DNA of 64,000 bases from Azospirillum fermentarium. Its GTDB lineage: Bacteria; Pseudomonadota; Alphaproteobacteria; Azospirillales; Azospirillaceae. The notes beneath the pieces are model-generated. The model was not told where the DNA came from. It did not search any database and was given only the letters and a program-made list of their open reading frames with translations. Positions 1-7,480 of this stretch are shown piece after piece; position 1 is the stretch's first letter, and every line of letters begins with the position of its first letter. The position numbers and the translations under genes were made by a program. Where the stretch lies: positions 519,501 through 583,500 of the forward strand of contig NZ_JAOQNH010000002.1 of NCBI RefSeq assembly GCF_025961205.1, in the 5' to 3' direction.

Positions 1-1
1 G

Positions 2-1378
2 AGAAACCAGCGCCTGCGCGTGCATTATCTGCTGGAACCGGGCTGGAAGGCCGATGCCGCCATTCAGGGGCTTGGGCGCACCAACCGGACCAATCAGGCG
101 CAGCCGCCGCTGTTCCGACCCATCGCCACGGATGTCAAAGCCGAGAAGCGCTTCCTTTCAACCATCGCCCGCCGCCTCGACACGCTGGGCGCGATCACAC
201 GCGGCCAGCGCCAGACCGGCGGCCAGGGGCTGTTCCGTCCCGAGGATAATCTGGAATCCGCCTATGCTCGCGATGCGTTGCGCCAGCTCTATCTGCTGAT
301 CGTGCGCGGCAAGGTCGAGGGTTGCTCGCTCGAACGGTTTGAATCCGCCACCGGGCTGAAGCTGATGGACAGCAATGGTGTGAAGGACGAACTTCCGCCG
401 ATCACCACCTTCCTCAACCGCCTGCTGGCGCTGACCATCGAGTTGCAGGGCATCCTGTTCTCGGCCTTCGAGCAGCTTCTGCAGGCGCGGATCGACGGTG
501 CGATTGCATCCGGCACCTATGATATGGGGCTGGAGACGCTGAAGGCCGAAAGCTTCATCGTCACCGACCGGCAGGTGATCCACACCCATCCGGGCACCGG
601 CGCAGAAACGCGGCTCCTGACGCTCACAGAGCGCAAACGCAATCAGCCGGTCACGCTCGATGCAGCCCTGGCGGAACTGGATGATCCCCGCGCAAGATTG
701 CTCATCAACGAGCGATCGGGACGTGCCGCCGTTCAGATCCCGACCACCAGCGTCATGCTGGATGATGGCGAGATCGAACGGCGCGTACGGCTGATCCGGC
801 CCATGGAGGCGATGAACATTCCGGTTCGGGCGATGAGTGAGACCCATTGGCTTGAGGCCGATCGTTCCGCCTTCACCGTGGCCTGGAAGGCGGAACTGGC
901 CGAGGTGCCGGAGTTCACCGACAGCATCCTGCATATGGTGACAGGGCTGCTTCTGCCAATCTGGAAACGCCTGCCGCAGGACTCCTCCCGCGTCTATCGG
1001 CTCCAGACCGACGAGGGCGAACGCATCATCGGTCGCCGGGTATCGCCGGCATGGGCTGCCAATGCCTCGACCAGTGGCGTCACCAGCAACCTGACACCGG
1101 ATGCCGCCTATGCCGCGCTGATCGAAGGTCGCACGATCCTTGATCTCGCCGAAGGGCTGCAACTGCGCCGCGTCCGGGTCATGGGCGCCAGCCGGATCGA
1201 ACTGACCGGCTTTACTGACGCAATGCGCGACCGGCTGCGGGCCTATGGCCTCTTCAGCGAGATCATCTCGTGGAAACTGCGCTTCTTCGTGCCGGTCGGC
1301 GCGATGGGACCGGAGATCATCGGCAAACTGCTTGACCGCTTCCCGGTCCTGCGCATCGGTGAGAGGGAGGCCGCATAA
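2..1378 (+). CDS. Strawberry-notch-like helicase/methylase, C-terminal part (5' end outside window)
   Basis: The frame is already open at the left edge, so only the last ~459 residues are present. The motif GRTNRTNQAQPP near the start of the visible part is the arginine-finger (motif VI) region of SF2 helicases of the Strawberry-notch type, and the following stretch is the conserved Sbno C-terminal helicase domain. In this class of element the full protein is very large and usually also carries an N-terminal DNA methyltransferase domain; that is family knowledge, not visible here. It probably acts on element DNA during or after transfer, perhaps as a methylating anti-restriction factor. Its stop overlaps the start of the toprim gene by one base (TAATG), indicating co-translation. 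Confidence 0.85.
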   Translation, partial: RNQRLRVHYLLEPGWKADAAIQGLGRTNRTNQAQPPLFRPIATDVKAEKRFLSTIARRLDTLGAITRGQRQTGGQGLFRPEDNLESAYARDALRQLYLLIVRGKVEGCSLERFESATGLKLMDSNGVKDELPPITTFLNRLLALTIELQGILFSAFEQLLQARIDGAIASGTYDMGLETLKAESFIVTDRQVIHTHPGTGAETRLLTLTERKRNQPVTLDAALAELDDPRARLLINERSGRAAVQIPTTSVMLDDGEIERRVRLIRPMEAMNIPVRAMSETHWLEADRSAFTVAWKAELAEVPEFTDSILHMVTGLLLPIWKRLPQDSSRVYRLQTDEGERIIGRRVSPAWAANASTSGVTSNLTPDAAYAALIEGRTILDLAEGLQLRRVRVMGASRIELTGFTDAMRDRLRAYGLFSEIISWKLRFFVPVGAMGPEIIGKLLDRFPVLRIGEREAA

Positions 1379-2415
1379 TGGCGCGTCTCAACGCTTCCGA
1401 ACTGGCGCAGCGTCTCGGCCGACAGGCCGAGGCGGTGTGCCGCCACTATCTGTCGAATGGGCGCAAACAGGGCAATTACTGGCAGGTTGGCGATGTCCGA
1501 AACACGGCAGGCCGGTCCATGTTCGTCCGGCTGCACGACAGCGTGAAAGGCATTGCCGGTAAATGGCAGGACTCGGCCACGGGTGAATATGGCGATCTGC
1601 TGGACGTGATCCAGGACTCGCTCGGTCTGATCGACTTCGCGGACGTTGCCGAAGAAGCCCGGCGCTTCCTCAGCCTGCCGCATCCTGAACCGCAGCCACC
1701 ATTCCGTCCGTCCCGAACGCCAGCACCATCCGGATCATCCGAGGCCGCACGTCGCCTCTGGCGCATGACGCAGCCGCTGATCGGCAGTACCGCAGAAGCG
1801 TATTTACGCGGACGCGGCATTACGGATTTACGCCAGACCGCAAATCTGCGCTTTCATCCCAACTGTTACTGGCGGCCCGAGGACGATGGCCCGACCGAAG
1901 CTTGGCCCGCGATGATCGCCGCCGTCACCGACCTCGATGGCAGGATTACCGGCGCACACCGCACATGGCTGGCACCGGACGGTTCCGGCAAGGCACCCGT
2001 CGATCCGCCGAGGAAGGCAATGGGCGACCTGCTCGGACATGCAGTGCGTTTCGGTGATGTGCAGAATGTCATGGCGGCGGGGGAAGGTATCGAAACCATC
2101 CTGTCGCTGCGTCAGGCTCTGCCCACCATGCCGATGGTTTCCGCGCTCTCGGCCGGACACCTCGCGGCCATCCTGTTCCCGCCTCACCTGCGCAGGCTCT
2201 ATATCGTCCGCGACAACGATCCGGCAGGTGACAGCGCCCGTGATAGCCTGGTGGACCGGGCGCACGAGGCCGGGATCGAGGCCATCACGCTCTCGCCCAT
2301 GATGGGGGACTTCAACGAAGATCTCGCAACTCACGGGCTGGATGCCGTTCGGGCAGAGATCCGGGTGCAAATCGCTCCCGAGGACGTCAGCCGCTTCATG
2401 GCTTCAATCGCATAG
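1378..2415 (+). CDS. toprim domain protein (primase-like)
   Basis: This 345-residue protein has an N-terminal region with conserved Tyr/Trp and Gly residues (around GNYWQVGD) typical of the DUF7146-type region of plasmid primases. A C-terminal toprim fold follows: the glutamate motif is in AAGEGIETILS (about residues 230-240) and the DxD-type acid cluster is in IVRDNDPAGD (about 276-285). There is no zinc finger of the CHC2 type. It is translationally coupled to the upstream helicase/methylase. A likely role is priming complementary-strand synthesis of transferred DNA or replication of the excised circle; this is inferred from domain and context. Confidence 0.85.
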   Translation: MARLNASELAQRLGRQAEAVCRHYLSNGRKQGNYWQVGDVRNTAGRSMFVRLHDSVKGIAGKWQDSATGEYGDLLDVIQDSLGLIDFADVAEEARRFLSLPHPEPQPPFRPSRTPAPSGSSEAARRLWRMTQPLIGSTAEAYLRGRGITDLRQTANLRFHPNCYWRPEDDGPTEAWPAMIAAVTDLDGRITGAHRTWLAPDGSGKAPVDPPRKAMGDLLGHAVRFGDVQNVMAAGEGIETILSLRQALPTMPMVSALSAGHLAAILFPPHLRRLYIVRDNDPAGDSARDSLVDRAHEAGIEAITLSPMMGDFNEDLATHGLDAVRAEIRVQIAPEDVSRFMASIA

Positions 2416-2568
2416 CCGGCACGGGGCCGTGATCGGGCCGTTCCGATGCTGTCATGCGCACAGGCTGCATCCTGTCATCAGCAGAGGACCGCGCCTTGGC
2501 CTTCCGAGAGGGCGATCGGCCCACAAACGCTCCGGTCAGGCAATGGCGGCGCCCGACTGATTTCCGTC

Positions 2569-2587
2569 GGCGGGCAAGCCCGCCTTT
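2569..2587 (+). terminator. hairpin with short T run, probable terminator
   Basis: A perfect 7-bp stem (ggcgggc/gcccgcc) with a 2-base loop is followed by TTT. It lies 150 bp after the toprim gene and before the DUF2493 gene, in a 307-bp stretch (2416-2722) where I see no convincing gene. The T run is short, so activity is uncertain. Confidence 0.4.
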
Positions 2588-2722
2588 ACAGCGCGAAACA
2601 AATCAGCCGGGCTTTGCCATCAAGGCCCTCGCCAGAGGCTCGCGCTGCCAGACCGGAGCGCCCGTGGGCTTGTCTCGCCATGAAGGCCGCGACGGTCGCG
2701 GTCCAACTGACGGAAGCATCCC

Positions 2723-3649
2723 ATGTACGCGCACGACGATTTCGAACCCGATCACAGCACGTCCCCGACCGGCCACGCCATCGAAGAACTTGAACTCTAC
2801 GGCTACCGTCCCTCCGAAGACGAGGCCGATCCCCGGATCACACCCGAAGATCACGTCATCCAGGGCGCAGTCTCCGACATCTTCGACGCCCTGATTTCCA
2901 CCATGGCCGACACCAGCCTCGATTTCGACCTCGACGAGATCCTGTGGTCCACCGTCAACACCTTCCACCGCGCTGTCGAGCGGATCGAGACCAAACTCGA
3001 CGATAACGAGCAGGCACAGAAGCGTCTTCAGCGTGAACAGGACGGCAGCGAGGTCAAATCCGTCCAGCTCGAAACCCTGATCGGCGCGGGCCAAAGCCTG
3101 ATCGAGCGCCGCGACAGCATGGAAACCTTCCGCGATACCGCCGCCGACATCTATCTGCGCACCACCGGCACGCCCTGGTCGCAACGCTCCGGCTCACGGG
3201 TCAACCATCGCCAGATGACCTCGGCCATGATCGACAGCCGCGACTTCATCGCCGCAAAACGCCGGGCCGACAATGAGGTGCTGCTGCCCGCCGGACCAAA
3301 GATCGCCTTCTCGGGCGGTGACACCACCGATCACCGGACGATCTGGGCCAAGCTCGATCAGGTCCACGCCAAGCACCCGGACATGGTCCTGATGCACGGC
3401 GGATCGCCCAAGGGCGCGGAACGCATCGCGGCCACCTGGGCCAATAACCGCAAGGTCGCACAGGTCGCCTTCAAGCCCGACTGGACGAAACATGCCAAGG
3501 CAGCACCGTTCAAGCGCAACGATCAGATGCTCGCCACGATGCCGATCGGGGTCATCATCTTCCCCGGCACGGGTATTCAGGACAACCTGGCCGACAAGGC
3601 CCGCAAGATGGGCATCCCGGTCTATCGCTTCGGGACCGGCAGCGCGTGA
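2723..3649 (+). CDS. DUF2493 domain protein
   Basis: 308 residues. The N-terminal ~190 residues are acidic and helical. The C-terminal ~110 residues match the DUF2493 (SLOG-like/YspA) nucleotide-binding fold: FSGGDTTDHR begins the Rossmann-like repeat, LMHGGSPKGAERIAATWA is the glycine-rich ligand loop, and a small beta-strand/helix end follows with IFPGTG. Proteins of this type are nearly invariant neighbours of the toprim and Strawberry-notch genes in alphaproteobacterial ICEs. Biochemical function is unknown; SLOG relatives bind nucleotide ligands. The start follows a GGAAG ribosome-binding site. Confidence 0.85.
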   Translation: MYAHDDFEPDHSTSPTGHAIEELELYGYRPSEDEADPRITPEDHVIQGAVSDIFDALISTMADTSLDFDLDEILWSTVNTFHRAVERIETKLDDNEQAQKRLQREQDGSEVKSVQLETLIGAGQSLIERRDSMETFRDTAADIYLRTTGTPWSQRSGSRVNHRQMTSAMIDSRDFIAAKRRADNEVLLPAGPKIAFSGGDTTDHRTIWAKLDQVHAKHPDMVLMHGGSPKGAERIAATWANNRKVAQVAFKPDWTKHAKAAPFKRNDQMLATMPIGVIIFPGTGIQDNLADKARKMGIPVYRFGTGSA

Positions 3650-3800
3650 GCGCTGCCTTCCCACGTCATCATGAGCATGACGATAGCGCCCGCCGATCAT
3701 TCCATGTCGCCTGGACAGGCATATTTATGCTATATGTCGCAGCGCGCCGTGGTGGTGGTGGAAGGCGCAACCGTCCAACCTTTTGCACGGAGACACCACC

Positions 3801-4241
3801 ATGATCGTTCTCGGAATCCTCGTTTCCATCGCAGCCATCGGCACCATGTGCTGGCTGCTGTTCAATCTCGCCGTATTCGCCCTGCCGTTCTTTATCGGCC
3901 TGAATGCAGGCACCTGGTCCTATGGCACGGGGGCTGGCTGGCTCGGCAGCATCGCTGTCGGTCTTCTCACCGCTGGTCTGACACTGGCAGTCGGTCAGGG
4001 CCTGCTCATGCTGGTCCGCCCGATCTGGGCCCGTCTGCTGATTGCTCTGGCCTTCGTCGCTCCGGCGGGGATGGCCGGGTTTTATGCCACGCTTGGTATC
4101 GTCAAGCATATGATGCCGTCTGAAAAATGGCAGCTCATCTTCTCGGTGATCGGGGCCATTGCGGTGGGCGTAACAGCGTTCCTGCGCGTTGCGGGCATGG
4201 CGGCAGCCGGTCCAGCGGACGGGAACCTTGCACGCACCTGA
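3801..4241 (+). CDS. small multi-pass membrane protein, unknown function
   Basis: 146 residues starting at the ATG preceded by GGAG 8 bases upstream; a TTG 18 bases earlier has no such site. Four hydrophobic segments (about residues 1-45, 52-72, 78-105, 110-130) make this an integral inner-membrane protein with short loops. No enzyme motif is visible. It lies between DUF2493 and DUF736, a common site for a small membrane gene in these elements. A role in surface exclusion or transfer is possible, but nothing in the sequence shows it. Confidence 0.7.
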   Translation: MIVLGILVSIAAIGTMCWLLFNLAVFALPFFIGLNAGTWSYGTGAGWLGSIAVGLLTAGLTLAVGQGLLMLVRPIWARLLIALAFVAPAGMAGFYATLGIVKHMMPSEKWQLIFSVIGAIAVGVTAFLRVAGMAAAGPADGNLART

Positions 4242-4810
4242 ACCGCAATGATCAGTTGATGGCGACCAGAAGCGAGTGCGGATCATCTTCCATCTTCGTC
4301 AGGAAAATGGTGGCAGACAGCGACCAGGCATCGGATCAGCTTGAGGCACAGATGCGGCTGATAGGAGCGCAGAACGGGGAGCACCAGTGTTTGTGGTCTT
4401 TCCAGTACCCGGTTGGGGGCAATGCCGGTAGAACAGGCCGGAAAGAGAGATGCGCATGGCCTGAGACGCAGGGCGACCGGCAAGGCCGGTGTTGCCCGTC
4501 TGGTCATCGTGATGGGGCCTCAAGATTGCCACGTCTCCGTTCAGCCCCCGTGTCTCGACCGCTCCAAACGGCCTCTTCAATGGCCTGATCTGGCCGAAGA
4601 ACAGCGCGATGCGCTTCGACCGCTTTAGCGCAACAGCGTCGTCACAACTTTCTTCCCCTGACGGCAGAGCCGCCATTCCGCGCGGAACAAGAAAGTTTCT
4701 CCTGTGCTGTCCAGCCCCCAAAGGGGGTGCGCCAGCGTTCGTCTCCGGCCGGTCGATCGCCATAGAGGCCGCAATGGTGCGGGCTCGGAAACGGAAAACG
4801 GAGACTTAAA
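4242..4810. other. 569-bp intergenic stretch, no convincing gene
   Basis: Several overlapping frames are open on both strands, but none has a ribosome-binding site together with a recognisable protein. The stretch holds two small hairpins: accggc/gccggt near 4476-4490 and ccccc-aaa-ggggg near 4717-4729. The end (4790-4810) supplies the GGAG site for the DUF736 gene. It probably holds the promoter of that gene. Confidence 0.5.
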
Positions 4811-5137
4811 ATGGCAACCATCGGCACCTTCAAGAAGACCGGCTCGAACGACTTCACCGGCGAAATCGTCACCCTGAGCGTCAAGGCCAAAGGCGTGCGC
4901 ATCGTTCCCGACCTGCGCGCCACCGGCGAGAACGCCCCCAGCCACCGGGTTCTGGTCGGCCGCGCCGAAATCGGCGCCGCCTGGTCCAAGCGCTCCAACG
5001 AGGGCCGCGACTATCTGGGCCTCAAGCTGGATGATCCGAGCTTCAACGCCCCGATCTACGCCAACCTCTTCGATGACGAAGAAGGCGACACCTTCTCCCT
5101 CATCTGGTCCCGCCCCAACGGTCGCCGCGGCGACTGA
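4811..5137 (+). CDS. DUF736 family protein (copy 1)
   Basis: 108 residues, the usual family length. It shows the family pattern: an N-terminal IGTFKK start, a central PDHR/V-like segment (SHRVLVGRAEIGAAW) and a C-terminal L.LDDPSF.API.ANLF block. DUF736 proteins are small beta-rich proteins found almost only on alphaproteobacterial plasmids and ICEs, with unknown function. A second, divergent copy lies at 10566-10901. The start follows GGAG at a 7-base spacing and the gene ends 13 bp before a strong terminator, so it is probably monocistronic and well expressed. Confidence 0.9.
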   Translation: MATIGTFKKTGSNDFTGEIVTLSVKAKGVRIVPDLRATGENAPSHRVLVGRAEIGAAWSKRSNEGRDYLGLKLDDPSFNAPIYANLFDDEEGDTFSLIWSRPNGRRGD

Positions 5138-5147
5138 GGCGCGGAAC

Positions 5148-5180
5148 AAAGGCCCCGACCGGAAGGTCGGGGCCTTTCTC
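5148..5180 (+). terminator. strong intrinsic terminator, possibly bidirectional
   Basis: A perfect 10-bp GC stem (ggccccgacc at 5151-5160, ggtcggggcc at 5165-5174) with a 4-base loop is followed by TTTCTC. On the opposite strand the stem is followed by TTTG. It ends DUF736 transcription and may also serve the convergent minus-strand frame that stops at 5179. Confidence 0.8.
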
Positions 5181-5463
5181 ATACCCGCAGGAAAGCCGTC
5201 ACGCCCACCGCAACCGCTACACCCGGTTCTCCACCCGCACGCCGGGCATGCGGACGAATTCCTTTTACCACGATCAGCCACTCGCTGCGGGCGTGTGCGC
5301 CGATCTGCATGTCGTGCGGCCCGCAAGGCGTGCCCGCACGCTCCAACTCGGCGCGGACCTGCGCAAAATGGGCGGCCGCCTTGTTGCCCTGCGGGCCGCG
5401 CTCTCGTCTGCGCCGGAACCGCGTAATCGCGCGTTTCCGCCATTCGGCTTCGATCACTGACAC
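5179..5463 (-). CDS. hypothetical basic protein
   Basis: A 94-residue frame starting with GTG (a second GTG lies two codons in) without a clear ribosome-binding site. The N-terminal half is strongly basic (RRRRERG-type clusters) and helical. No family is recognised. It is convergent with DUF736 and its stop abuts a stem that can act on both strands, which is the main argument for a real gene. GC-rich DNA makes chance frames of this size common, so it is tentative. Confidence 0.35.
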   Translation of the reverse strand: MSVIEAEWRKRAITRFRRRRERGPQGNKAAAHFAQVRAELERAGTPCGPHDMQIGAHARSEWLIVVKGIRPHARRAGGEPGVAVAVGVTAFLRV

Positions 5464-5646
5464 GGGAATGTCGTCAGGGTATCTCCCATGTGATGCGCAA
5501 CAGTGCTAACGAGAGATTCTTTAATGGATTGATCGGGTTAGGCGATCCACTTATCGCGCTAGCCACGCTACCGCAAAACCAATCAATACCGCAGCCTTTT
5601 CAAGTCGGGCGTGGCCTTGTGCCGTCCGGCTTTGGGAGGACGCGCC

Positions 5647-5862
5647 ATGCAGAGCATAGATTGGCGTATTCCGGCGGCTTATAAACGCATTAAAGACCTT
5701 CCGCCCGCCGGTTTCGCCTGGGAATATCTTCGTCGCAACGAAGACTATCGCCGTGACGTCGAGAGACTCACGCAGAGGAGAGAACCCGCGGGAGAAGAGG
5801 TTAACGCCTTTGCTTCCCGCTGGGGGGTGCGATTTCGCACACGACCCCGACGCGCAGCCTGA
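5647..5862 (+). CDS. fseA: DUF6499-type transcription-regulator domain; first half of a frameshifted FseA-like activator
   Basis: 71 residues in the zero frame, starting at an ATG with a strong GGGAGG site 6 bases upstream. The W-R-P-AAY...GFAWEYLRRNEDYR pattern (residues 4-37) is the DUF6499 signature seen in Msi172 of Mesorhizobium ICEMlSymR7A. Near its end the conserved RWGVRF motif puts a UUU codon directly before C (5833-5836), as at the site where Msi172-Msi171 translation slips by +1 to make FseA. Without slippage the product ends eight codons later. With slippage it joins the DUF2285 frame to give about 264 residues. FseA activates the excisionase gene rdfS; here an RdfS-like gene lies 0.8 kb downstream. 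Confidence 0.75.
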   Translation: MQSIDWRIPAAYKRIKDLPPAGFAWEYLRRNEDYRRDVERLTQRREPAGEEVNAFASRWGVRFRTRPRRAA

Positions 5863-6442
5863 CGGCGCACCGCCTTTCTGGTCGCCGCATTTCAATCCGC
5901 AGGCCATTATTCTGTCTCCGGTCGAGCAGAACGATCCGGATGGCGGGCGGCTTGTCGCTCTCGCACATCTCGATGGCCTGATCCTGCGCCGCGCACCGGA
6001 TGGCTGGCACGCAATCTGGCGTGTCGGTGGGATGGAGCATCAATTCTGGCTGCCACAGGGCGCAATCGATGCAGCAGCTTTCTATGCTGCAATCCTGCCC
6101 ATGGACGAGTTCATGGAATTACGCGCCCACGCGGCCCGCCGCCTCTGGAGGTGCCTGACAGGCCGCTCTCCGGGGCCGGATATTCGCGCCATGCCAGCGC
6201 AGCTTCGGCAATGGCACCTTCTGTCGCTGCGGGCGCTGGACGCACGGCTGCACGGCGAAAGCTATCGCGCCGTTGCCGAAGTCCTGCTCGGCTTCCGTGG
6301 CGACAAGGAAGATTTCGAGACTGATCCGCGCAAGAACAAGGCACGTCGTCTTGTTGCCCACGGCATCAGGATGATGCGCGGAGGCTATCGGCTGCTTTTG
6401 CATTATCCGGTCAAGCCGATTCCACGATCAAAAGGCGACTGA
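5753..6442 (+). CDS. fseA: DUF2285 domain protein; second half of the frameshifted FseA-like activator
   Basis: This +1 frame is open from a GTG at 5753, but no start in it has a ribosome-binding site. Family-like sequence begins only after the slip point, at 5837 (AHDPDAQP...), which suggests it is made as an extension of the DUF6499 frame. The C-terminal ~80 residues (LRALDARLHGESYRAVAEVL to HGIRMM) are the DUF2285 domain, a helix-turn-helix-like fold with a conserved D..GESYR.IA..L core and basic end. In the Mesorhizobium system the fused protein switches on rdfS and is itself bound by QseM. The gene ends 7 bp from the convergent qseM-like gene. Confidence 0.75.
   Translation: MTSRDSRRGENPREKRLTPLLPAGGCDFAHDPDAQPDGAPPFWSPHFNPQAIILSPVEQNDPDGGRLVALAHLDGLILRRAPDGWHAIWRVGGMEHQFWLPQGAIDAAAFYAAILPMDEFMELRAHAARRLWRCLTGRSPGPDIRAMPAQLRQWHLLSLRALDARLHGESYRAVAEVLLGFRGDKEDFETDPRKNKARRLVAHGIRMMRGGYRLLLHYPVKPIPRSKGD
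5833..5836 (+). other. candidate +1 programmed ribosomal frameshift site (UUU-C)
   Basis: Zero-frame codon 63 is ttt (5833-5835) and the next base is c. A tRNA-Phe can re-pair on ttc one base downstream and continue in the DUF2285 frame. The join gives RWGVRF-AHDPD, which is continuous with the usual fused-family consensus. The slip mechanism (tRNA-Phe from UUU to UUC in a conserved motif of the first gene) is established for msi172-msi171; that it works here is inferred. Confidence 0.7.
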
Positions 6443-6449
6443 GGCAATC

Positions 6450-6746
6450 TCACCGATTCCTGTTTGCCGCAGCCTGTTCCAGTATTTGCCTGTAACCTTC
6501 CCGCGACAGCCATTGAGCGCGTTCCAGATGGCTCTGCCAGCATCGCCGGGTGCGCATCTCATCTGATGCCGGATCGCGGTGCAGAACAATTCGCGCCACT
6601 TCCTTCCAGTCGGCTTCCTCGGACTTGGCGTCCAGAAGGCGCAGATAGGTCACAAAGTGCTGCTCGTCATAGGCGGTGATGACATGGCCGGATGGAGCCA
6701 GATCATCCACATGGGGGTCAAGTTCGACGGGCGCTTTCACGGTCAT
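6450..6746 (-). CDS. qseM: QseM-like antiactivator (small DUF2285 protein)
   Basis: 98 residues with an AAGGGG ribosome-binding site just upstream. The block LDPHVDDLAPSG, then TAYDEQHFVTYLRLLDA, then EEADWKEVARIVLHRDP is the stand-alone DUF2285 form, the same family as QseM of ICEMlSymR7A. QseM there binds and blocks both the quorum-sensing activator TraR and FseA, keeping the element integrated in most cells. Here the gene lies tail-to-tail with the FseA-like pair and head-to-head with the RdfS-like gene. The neighbourhood therefore holds antiactivator, target and output together. No TraR/TraI genes and no divergent QseC-type repressor are seen nearby. Confidence 0.65.
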   Translation of the reverse strand: MTVKAPVELDPHVDDLAPSGHVITAYDEQHFVTYLRLLDAKSEEADWKEVARIVLHRDPASDEMRTRRCWQSHLERAQWLSREGYRQILEQAAANRNR

Positions 6747-7207
6747 TCCCCTTCTTTCAGAAGAGTTTCTGCGGTTCGCCCCCGCAATAAAACTCTCTGA
6801 CTCCTGGTGATCGGGGAGTTAGTAACCGTGTTGAACGGCCCCATGGCCTTTAGCTGGAAAGCCTGTTGCATACGCCACAGGCTCCCCGACCATAGGGTCA
6901 AGGAGTGTGGTGCCGTCACGGCCGACACCAACCGTCAACAGGGGTTACTAAGCCCCGGAGCAGTGCGTCTGCCCCATCTGCATCCATAGCCGAACTGCGC
7001 GCGGATGTCTTGAGCGAATCCGCATCGGGCTCACTGAGTTGCTGAAATCTCACGTCTTTTCGCGCTGACATAGCCCCTTTCGGGGGTGCCGTCTGCGTAT
7101 GTACGCAAATGCGGCACGCTACACGCCGCCGATCACTTCCCATGGTTCGCCATAGCGCGCCGCCGTCTCCGGCAGCCGCATCAACCTGACGAACCGGAGG
7201 TGATCTC
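6747..7207. promoter_or_regulatory. divergent control region between qseM-like and rdfS-like genes
   Basis: 461 bp with no convincing gene. It holds a long imperfect inverted repeat: gttagtaacc at 6818-6827 and ggttactaag at 6943-6952, each flanked outside by a cgggg block and inside by a gttga/tcaac block. A hairpin agcctgt/acaggct lies at 6860-6883, and a cccc-tttc-gggg hairpin near 7075-7085. The rdfS-like gene has a near-perfect GGAGGTGA ribosome-binding site at the end of this region. It presumably contains both promoters and the FseA or repressor operators. Confidence 0.5.
7094..7107. promoter_or_regulatory. dyad tgcgta-tg-tacgca, candidate operator
   Basis: Two perfect 6-bp arms with a 2-bp centre lie 100 bp before the rdfS-like start. 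Size and symmetry suit a dimeric regulator. It is not the classical 18-bp tra box. Confidence 0.35.
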
Positions 7208-7480
7208 ATGGCCGAGCGCCGAAACGCGGACCTGCCACCGCGCATGCTGCGTACTCAGGAAGCTGCACGTTTCCTTGGCATTTCTCTTCGCACGCTGGAA
7301 AAACACCGGACCTACGGGACCGGTCCGACCTATCGCAAAATCGGTGGCCGGGTTCTCTACACGGTCGAGGATCTTCAGGCCTGGGCCGACATCGGCGCAC
7401 GCAAATCCACCAGTGACAAGGACGTCGGCACGGTCTTTCCGGCTCGCCCCCTGACGCCTGAAGAGCGGAGCAAGCTCTGA
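7208..7480 (+). CDS. rdfS: RdfS/AlpA-like helix-turn-helix protein (candidate excisionase)
   Basis: 90 residues. Residues 12-60 form a MerR/AlpA-type winged helix: LRTQEAARFLGISLRTLEKHR is the helix-turn-helix, followed by the wing YRKIGGRVLYTVEDLQAWAD. Proteins of this fold and size act as recombination directionality factors. In ICEMlSymR7A RdfS has the same place at the head of the replication/relaxase operon and is needed for excision with IntS. Here the gene directly precedes repA (stop TGA, then ATG of repA). A simple transcription-regulator role is the alternative. Confidence 0.65.
   Translation: MAERRNADLPPRMLRTQEAARFLGISLRTLEKHRTYGTGPTYRKIGGRVLYTVEDLQAWADIGARKSTSDKDVGTVFPARPLTPEERSKL

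Noticed and set aside
2446-2894. Overlapping plus-strand frames before and into the DUF2493 gene
   Set aside because: No ribosome-binding site, low-complexity Arg/Pro/Ser content, and they run into a recognised gene in another frame.
4299-4763. Minus-strand frames in the gap before DUF736
   Set aside because: No start signal, no family and strongly biased composition.
4155-5210. Shared VGVTAFLRV-like sequence in the membrane protein (plus, near 4160-4186) and the minus-strand frame near 5184-5210
   Set aside because: About 25 bases of partial inverted similarity; too short and imperfect to call a repeat or duplicated gene.
6807-6989. 60-codon plus-strand frame in the qseM-rdfS gap (possible QseC)
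   Set aside because: No helix-turn-helix, no ribosome-binding site; the bases are better explained as control repeats.
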